The notes beneath the pieces are model-generated. The model was given only the letters and a program-made list of their open reading frames with translations, was not told the DNA's origin and searched no databases. Positions 59,731 to 64,000 of a stretch of DNA of 64,000 nucleotides are shown in pieces. The stretch is taken from contig CAWIJK010000004.1 in assembly GCA_963836375.1 (NCBI GenBank), forward strand, positions 310,001 through 374,000, written 5' to 3'. The stretch's first letter is position 1, and each line of letters starts with the position of its first letter. Made by a program: the position numbers and the translations under genes. The stretch comes from CAWIJK01 sp963836375. GTDB taxonomy: Bacteria > Actinomycetota > Acidimicrobiia > Acidimicrobiales > RAAP-2.

Positions 59731-61254
59731 TCAGTCGACCTTCCCCGTGTCGAAGCCCTCCAGGAAGGTCGTGATGGCCTTGTCCAACACAGCGGTGTCG
59801 GGGAGCTTCTTGGTGTCGCGGATCTCGGCCAGCAGCTCGGGATGGTTGCCCTTGAAGTACTCGCGCAGCTCGGTCTCGAAGCGCCGGACCTCGGGGACCG
59901 GGACCGAGTCGGCCCAGCCGTTGGTGCCGGCGTAGACCACGACCACCTGCTCTTCGACCGGCACCGGCTCGTTCTGGGGCTGCTTAAGCAGCTCGGTCAG
60001 CCGGTAGCCGCGGTCGAGCTGGGCCTGGGAGACCTTGTCCAGCTCGGAGCCGAACGTGGCGAAGGCCTCGAGCTCGCGGAACTGGGCCAGGTCGAGCTTG
60101 AGCGTCCCGGCCACCGACTTCATGGCCTTGATCTGGGCCGCCCCGCCCACCCGGCTCACCGAGTTGCCGACGTTGATGGCCGGCCGGACGCCCGAATAGA
60201 ACAGGTCGGCCTCCAAAAAGACCTGCCCGTCGGTGATCGAGATCACGTTGGTGGGGATGTAGGCCGAGATGTCCCCGGCCTTGGTCTCGATGATCGGCAG
60301 GGCGGTCAGCGACCCGCCGCCGAGCTCGTCGGAGAGCTTGGCCGCCCGCTCAAGCAGCCGGCTGTGCAGGTAGAAGACGTCGCCCGGGTACGCCTCGCGG
60401 CCCGGCGGCCGACGGAGCAAGAGCGAGATCTGGCGGTAGGCCTCGGCCTGCTTGGAGAGGTCGTCGTAGACGATCAGGGCGGCCTCACCGCTGTCCATCC
60501 AGTGCTGGCCCATGGCGCACCCCGAGTAGGGGGCCAGATACTTGTAGGGGGCCGGGTCGCCGGCCGAGGCCACGACGACCACCGTGTAGTCCAGCGCGCT
60601 GTGGGCGGCCAGGGTGCTGACTGTCTGGGCCACCGACGAGTTCTTCTGGCCGATGGCCACGTAGATGCACTTCACGCCCTGGCCGCGCTGGTTGAGGATG
60701 GTGTCGATGGCCACGGTGGTCTTGCCGGTCTTGCGGTCGCCGATGATCAGCTCGCGCTGGCCACGGCCGATCGGGGTCATGGCGTCGATGGCCTTGATCC
60801 CGGTCTGCAGGGGCTCTTCGACCGGCTGGCGGCCGACGATGCCCGGGGCCTGGACCTCCATCCGCCGGGTCTGGTCGGTGCTGATCGGCCCCTTGCCGTC
60901 GATCGGCTCGCCCAGGGCGTTGACCACCCGGCCCAGCAGGGCGTCGCCGACGGGCACCGAGAGGATCCGTCCGGTGGCCTTGACCACCTGCTCCTCCTCA
61001 AGCGCGTCGACCTCGCCCAGCACGACCGCCCCGATGGTGTCTTCGTCCAGGTTGAGGGCGAGCCCCAGGGTCCCGTCCTCGAACTCGAGCAGCTCGTTCA
61101 CCGCCGCGCCGGGCAGGCCCGAGACCCGGGCGATGCCGTCACCCACCTCGACGATGCGCCCGATCTGCTCGGCGCCGACGTCGGGCGTGTACTCGGCCAC
61201 GTGACGCTTCAGCGCCTCGGTGATCTCAGCGGCGTCGATTGTCAGCTCTGCCAT
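59731..61254 (-). CDS. atpA: ATP synthase F1 alpha subunit
   Basis: 507 residues. ATG 61254 is preferred over the GTG one codon upstream, with GAGGGAG about 9 nt before. Walker A is GDRKTGKTT, followed by VAIGQKNSSVAQTVSTLAAH, the Arg-finger region SLLLRRPPGREAYPGDVFYL with HSRLLERAAKLSDELGGGSL, and VGNSVSRVGGAAQIKAMK. Forms the alpha3beta3 head. The start overlaps the atpH stop. Confidence 0.97.
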   Translation of the reverse strand: MAELTIDAAEITEALKRHVAEYTPDVGAEQIGRIVEVGDGIARVSGLPGAAVNELLEFEDGTLGLALNLDEDTIGAVVLGEVDALEEEQVVKATGRILSVPVGDALLGRVVNALGEPIDGKGPISTDQTRRMEVQAPGIVGRQPVEEPLQTGIKAIDAMTPIGRGQRELIIGDRKTGKTTVAIDTILNQRGQGVKCIYVAIGQKNSSVAQTVSTLAAHSALDYTVVVVASAGDPAPYKYLAPYSGCAMGQHWMDSGEAALIVYDDLSKQAEAYRQISLLLRRPPGREAYPGDVFYLHSRLLERAAKLSDELGGGSLTALPIIETKAGDISAYIPTNVISITDGQVFLEADLFYSGVRPAINVGNSVSRVGGAAQIKAMKSVAGTLKLDLAQFRELEAFATFGSELDKVSQAQLDRGYRLTELLKQPQNEPVPVEEQVVVVYAGTNGWADSVPVPEVRRFETELREYFKGNHPELLAEIRDTKKLPDTAVLDKAITTFLEGFDTGKVD

Positions 61255-62195
61255 CACTCAGCTCCCTCTGGGGTTGTTCCGCGCTCTGGGTGGGTGTAGC
61301 CCGACTCGTGCCACATCCCCGGCGACATGTGCTCGCGCAGCTCCTCGATGCGCCCGCGGGCGCTGGCGTCGACCTGCAGGTCGCCGACCCGCACCACCAC
61401 GCCGGCCAGGAGCGAGGGCTCGTGGGTCACCTGCAGCTCGACGGGGGTCCCGGCCAGGCGGGACAGCGACTCGGCCAGGTTCCGGCGCTCGGACTCGTCG
61501 ATGTCGAGGGCGGCGCGCACCCGGGCCACCCTCCAGCCCCGGGCCTCGGCCGTCTTGTCGACCAGGTAGAAGATGGTCCCGACCACGTCCCGGGTGCGCC
61601 CGGCGGCCACCACCGCGTGGAGGAGGCGCAGCGTCGCCGTGGAAACCTTGGCCGCCACCAGGTCGTCCACGATGCCCTGGCGCACGACCAGCGGCTCGTC
61701 ACGGTCGGCCAGCACGGTGCGCAGGCTGGGGGTGGTCTCGACGATGCGGCCGAAGCGGAAGAGCTCGTCTTCGACCTCCTCGAGCGCCGTCGTCGCCAGG
61801 TCCTCGAACAGGGCCGCCGCGTAGCCCCCGACCCGGTTGCGCGAGTCGAGGTGGCCGAGCAGGGGCTCGGGGTAGGCGATGCCCTCGTTCGCCTGGTGGG
61901 CCCGGTGGGCCAGCCAGGTGACGGCGCCGGGCACCTCGGGGGCGCTCACGCTCGCCGCGGCGAACCCGACCGACCGGCGGGTGCCGGCCGAGACCTTGGC
62001 CTCCAAGAGGTCCGAGAGCACGGCCCGCCGGGCCGCCGCGTCCACCGCGGTGTCGGTCAACGCCGAGCGCAGGACCACGTTGGTCCCGATCAGGTGGTCG
62101 ACCGCGGCCAGCTCGGAGGCCAGGCGCCCCAGGTCGCCCTGGGCCGCCGCGTCCTCGAGCACCGCCGCCGCGTACCCCTGCAGGGCCGGGTTCAT
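61254..62195 (-). CDS. atpH: ATP synthase delta subunit, with duplicated N-terminal domain
   Basis: 313 residues, against about 180 in most bacteria. ATG 62195, overlapping the atpF stop by 1 nt. Two copies of the helical OSCP domain are seen: residues 8-75 (YAAAVLEDAAAQGDLGRLAS ... AVLSDLLEAKVSAGT) and 125-195 (YAAALFEDLATTALEEVEDE ... GIVDDLVAAKVSTAT). Then comes the usual C-terminal part with RVRAALDIDESERRNLAESL and SLLAGVVVRVGDLQVDAS. Links F1 to the b stalk. Mycobacteria also have an enlarged delta, but there it is fused to b; here b is separate. Confidence 0.93.
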   Translation of the reverse strand: MNPALQGYAAAVLEDAAAQGDLGRLASELAAVDHLIGTNVVLRSALTDTAVDAAARRAVLSDLLEAKVSAGTRRSVGFAAASVSAPEVPGAVTWLAHRAHQANEGIAYPEPLLGHLDSRNRVGGYAAALFEDLATTALEEVEDELFRFGRIVETTPSLRTVLADRDEPLVVRQGIVDDLVAAKVSTATLRLLHAVVAAGRTRDVVGTIFYLVDKTAEARGWRVARVRAALDIDESERRNLAESLSRLAGTPVELQVTHEPSLLAGVVVRVGDLQVDASARGRIEELREHMSPGMWHESGYTHPERGTTPEGAE

Positions 62196-62749
62196 CAGCG
62201 GGGGCCGGCCTCGCCGGGCCGTCCGGCGGTGGCCCCGGCCGAGTCGGTCGACGTGGCCAGGGCGCTGATGGCCTCTTGGATCAGGTCGCGGTGGGCCTCG
62301 GCGTTGACCTCTCGTCCGATGATCCGTTCGACCACGTCGACGACCAGCTCGCCCAGCTGGGCCGAGGCCTCCTCGAGGGCCCGCTGGCGGGCCAGGTTCA
62401 CCTCGGACTCGGCGCTCGTGAGCAGCCGCTCGTACTCGGACTGGCCGCGGCCGTGGGCCTCGGCCACCAGCTGTTCGGCGGTGCGGTTGGCGGTCGCCAC
62501 GATCTCCCGGGCCTGCTGGCGGGCGTGTTCGAGGGCCTGACGGCGCTCCTCGTCGGCCGCCGCGGCGTCGGTCTTGGCGGCGTCGGCCGCCTCCAGCTCC
62601 CCTTGGATCTTGTCGGCCCGCGCCTTGAGGGCGACGTTCAGCGGCGGGAGCACGTAGCGGCCCACCACGCCGAGGACGATGATGAAGGCGGCGAGCTCGA
62701 CGAAGAACGTCGCGTTCGGGATGAGGAAGTTGCTGGTTGCTAGGGGCAT
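62195..62749 (-). CDS. atpF: ATP synthase F0 b subunit
   Basis: 184 residues from ATG 62749. N-terminal membrane helix PNATFFVELAAFIIVLGVVG, then RYVLPPLNVALKARADKIQG and a long Ala/Glu/Arg-rich coiled coil forming the stator stalk. The tail ends in Ala/Gly/Pro-rich residues. One b gene only; no b' is visible. Lies 91 bp after atpE. Confidence 0.94.
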   Translation of the reverse strand: MPLATSNFLIPNATFFVELAAFIIVLGVVGRYVLPPLNVALKARADKIQGELEAADAAKTDAAAADEERRQALEHARQQAREIVATANRTAEQLVAEAHGRGQSEYERLLTSAESEVNLARQRALEEASAQLGELVVDVVERIIGREVNAEAHRDLIQEAISALATSTDSAGATAGRPGEAGPR

Positions 62750-62840
62750 GTCCTGTCGGCCTCGTTCGATCGTTCGGCCGGGTCCTGGCACCGCAGCCCG
62801 CTCGTGCGGGGCGCGGGGGCTCCGGCCTGCCGGTGGCGTC

Positions 62841-63101
62841 CTACTTCTTGTAGAGCGAGAAGACGAAGAGCGCGGTGAAGGCCAGGTTGATGAAGTACAT
62901 GGCCTCCACCAGGCCCACCGTGAGGAACATGATCGTGAACAGGCGGCCCTGTGCCTCGGGCTGCCGAGCCACGCCGGCGATCGTCTGGCTGCCGGCCAGG
63001 CCGTCGCCGATGGCCGCCCCGACGGCACCGCCGCCGAGCGCCAGTCCACCGCCGACCATCGCGCCGGCCAGCTGGATCGCTTGTGCCGTCGTGTCTGCCA
63101 T
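62841..63101 (-). CDS. atpE: ATP synthase F0 c subunit
   Basis: 86 residues, ATG 63101, with AAGGAG upstream. Two helices joined by the polar RQP loop (46-48). Helix 2 carries the ion-binding Glu66 in LTVGLVEAMYFINLAF. No extra Na-type ligand pattern stands out, so a proton ring is likely. Helix 1 is Gly-rich (VGGGLALGGGAVGAAIGDGL). Confidence 0.96.
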   Translation of the reverse strand: MADTTAQAIQLAGAMVGGGLALGGGAVGAAIGDGLAGSQTIAGVARQPEAQGRLFTIMFLTVGLVEAMYFINLAFTALFVFSLYKK

Positions 63102-63176
63102 TGTCGTGATTCTCCTTTTGTGTCGGTGTCGCTGAAGATCTTGTCGCTGCTGGTGGTGCCCGGTGACCGGACGTCC

Positions 63177-64000
63177 TCAGGCCGCCCGGGCCAGGTCGGC
63201 CTCGACCTGCTCGTCGGTGGGCTCGACCCGCACCAGGTGGTCCACGTCCTCGCCGTGGTCGTTGCTCATGGCCACGTCGAAGTACAGGATCGTGAGCAGG
63301 GCGAAGATGAAGGCCTGGATGCCCCCGATGGCCAGGGAGAACAGCTTCCAGACCGTCTCGAGCAAGATGACCAGGATGTTGCCCAGGGGGATGGCGCTCA
63401 GCTTCCACGCGCCGAGGGCGGCGATCAGCGAGAGCATCAGGGCGCCCGACAGCAGGTTGCCGAAGAGCCGCAGGGCCAGGGTGACCGGCTTGGCGATCTC
63501 CTCGACCAGGTTGATGAACAGGTTCACCAAGAACAGGTACACCGGGAAGGGCTGCATCAGGTAGTGCCTGAAGTAGCCGCCGACGCCCCGGGCCTTGACC
63601 GAGGCGGCGTGCACCCGGACGATCACGTAGAGGGCCATGGCCAGGGGGAGGTTGATGTCGCCGGTGGGGGCGATCAGCCACTCGTACTTGGCCCCGATGC
63701 CCAGCACCTCGAAGAGGTTGCAGATGAAGATGAAGACGAACAGGGTGACCGCCAGGGGGATCACCTTCATGCCGGCGGGGCCGATCGAACCCTCGACCTG
63801 CTTGGTGACCGCCTCGACCCCCATCTCCCAGGCCGCCTGCAGGCGACCGGGCGGGCCGCTGGTCATCTGGCGGCGCAGCAGCATGCCGATCAGACACGTG
63901 ATCAGGACGGCCACGATGGTCGACCAGATGACGTCGATGTTGAACGTCAGCCCGAAGGCGGTCTTCTCGACGTGCTCGCCGACCGAGATGTCCCCGAGGA
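63177..64000 (-). CDS. atpB: ATP synthase F0 a subunit (start beyond window)
   Basis: The frame is open to the window edge; codons before 63914 read GDISVGEHVEKTAFGLTFNI, so only a few N-terminal residues are missing. Helices include TIVAVLITCLIGMLLRR and the conserved LALRLFGNLLSGALMLSLIA carrying the essential Arg of the proton channel. Also SIGPAGMKVIPLAVTLFVFI and NLFEVLG. C-terminal tail DHLVRVEPTDEQVEADLARA. First visible gene of the atpBEFHAGDC operon. Confidence 0.95.
   Translation of the reverse strand, partial: LGDISVGEHVEKTAFGLTFNIDVIWSTIVAVLITCLIGMLLRRQMTSGPPGRLQAAWEMGVEAVTKQVEGSIGPAGMKVIPLAVTLFVFIFICNLFEVLGIGAKYEWLIAPTGDINLPLAMALYVIVRVHAASVKARGVGGYFRHYLMQPFPVYLFLVNLFINLVEEIAKPVTLALRLFGNLLSGALMLSLIAALGAWKLSAIPLGNILVILLETVWKLFSLAIGGIQAFIFALLTILYFDVAMSNDHGEDVDHLVRVEPTDEQVEADLARAA

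Overview
The window is high-GC DNA with dense, actinobacterial-style gene packing, many GTG/TTG starts and repeated 4-nt stop/start overlaps. An F420-type oxidoreductase, a GlgE-type trehalose pair (TreS plus a maltokinase-like protein), a Met8-type siroheme synthase, an atp operon near murA and Ig-repeat proteins ending in GYWLVASDGG-type repeats all point to an actinobacterium, most likely of the Acidimicrobiia. That taxonomic call is inference.

Region 1 (1-22.9 kb) looks accessory. It holds the end of an ABC transporter, a disulfide-oxidoreductase-like flavoprotein, three intact VOC (glyoxalase-fold) genes and three decayed VOC copies. It also holds two paralogous peroxiredoxin-like genes (one without its cysteine), GH15 and GH92 glycosidases, a secreted FN3/pentapeptide-repeat protein, an MFS transporter fused to a cNMP-binding domain, an SDR without its catalytic Tyr, a nitronate monooxygenase, and a cupin gene divergent from a MarR gene. 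Gene density is low, strands alternate, and at least four genes are decayed. The region ends at the 3' end of a tRNA-Ala(CGC), a typical island boundary.

Region 2 (23-32 kb) centres on a divergent assimilatory sulfate-reduction locus. Leftward: cysH, a siroheme sulfite reductase, an FrhB-like F420-oxidoreductase with two N-terminal [4Fe-4S] motifs, a 106-aa unknown and an orphan ABC ATPase. Rightward: cysD, cysN and a Met8-like siroheme synthase. A near-perfect 25-bp palindrome shaped like an IscR/Rrf2 site sits in the divergent promoter. The sulfite reductase plus FrhB-like pair resembles a split version of the archaeal F420-dependent sulfite reductase (Fsr) and is the most interesting system here.

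Region 3 (32-43.3 kb) is central carbon and envelope metabolism: galT; a leftward operon of murA (Cys to Asp), meaB, enoyl-CoA hydratase, treS (with a one-base frameshift), a maltokinase-like gene and a PPi-type phosphofructokinase; and rightward class II FBPase (glpX).

Region 4 (43.5-56.5 kb) is one 3,918-residue secreted protein of about 35 Ig-like domains with a recent 903-bp higher-order duplication and a C-terminal repeat domain. A serine hydrolase follows on the opposite strand.

Region 5 (56.8-64 kb) is the ATP synthase operon atpBEFHAGDC, leftward, with atpB cut by the window edge and a delta subunit carrying a duplicated N-terminal domain.
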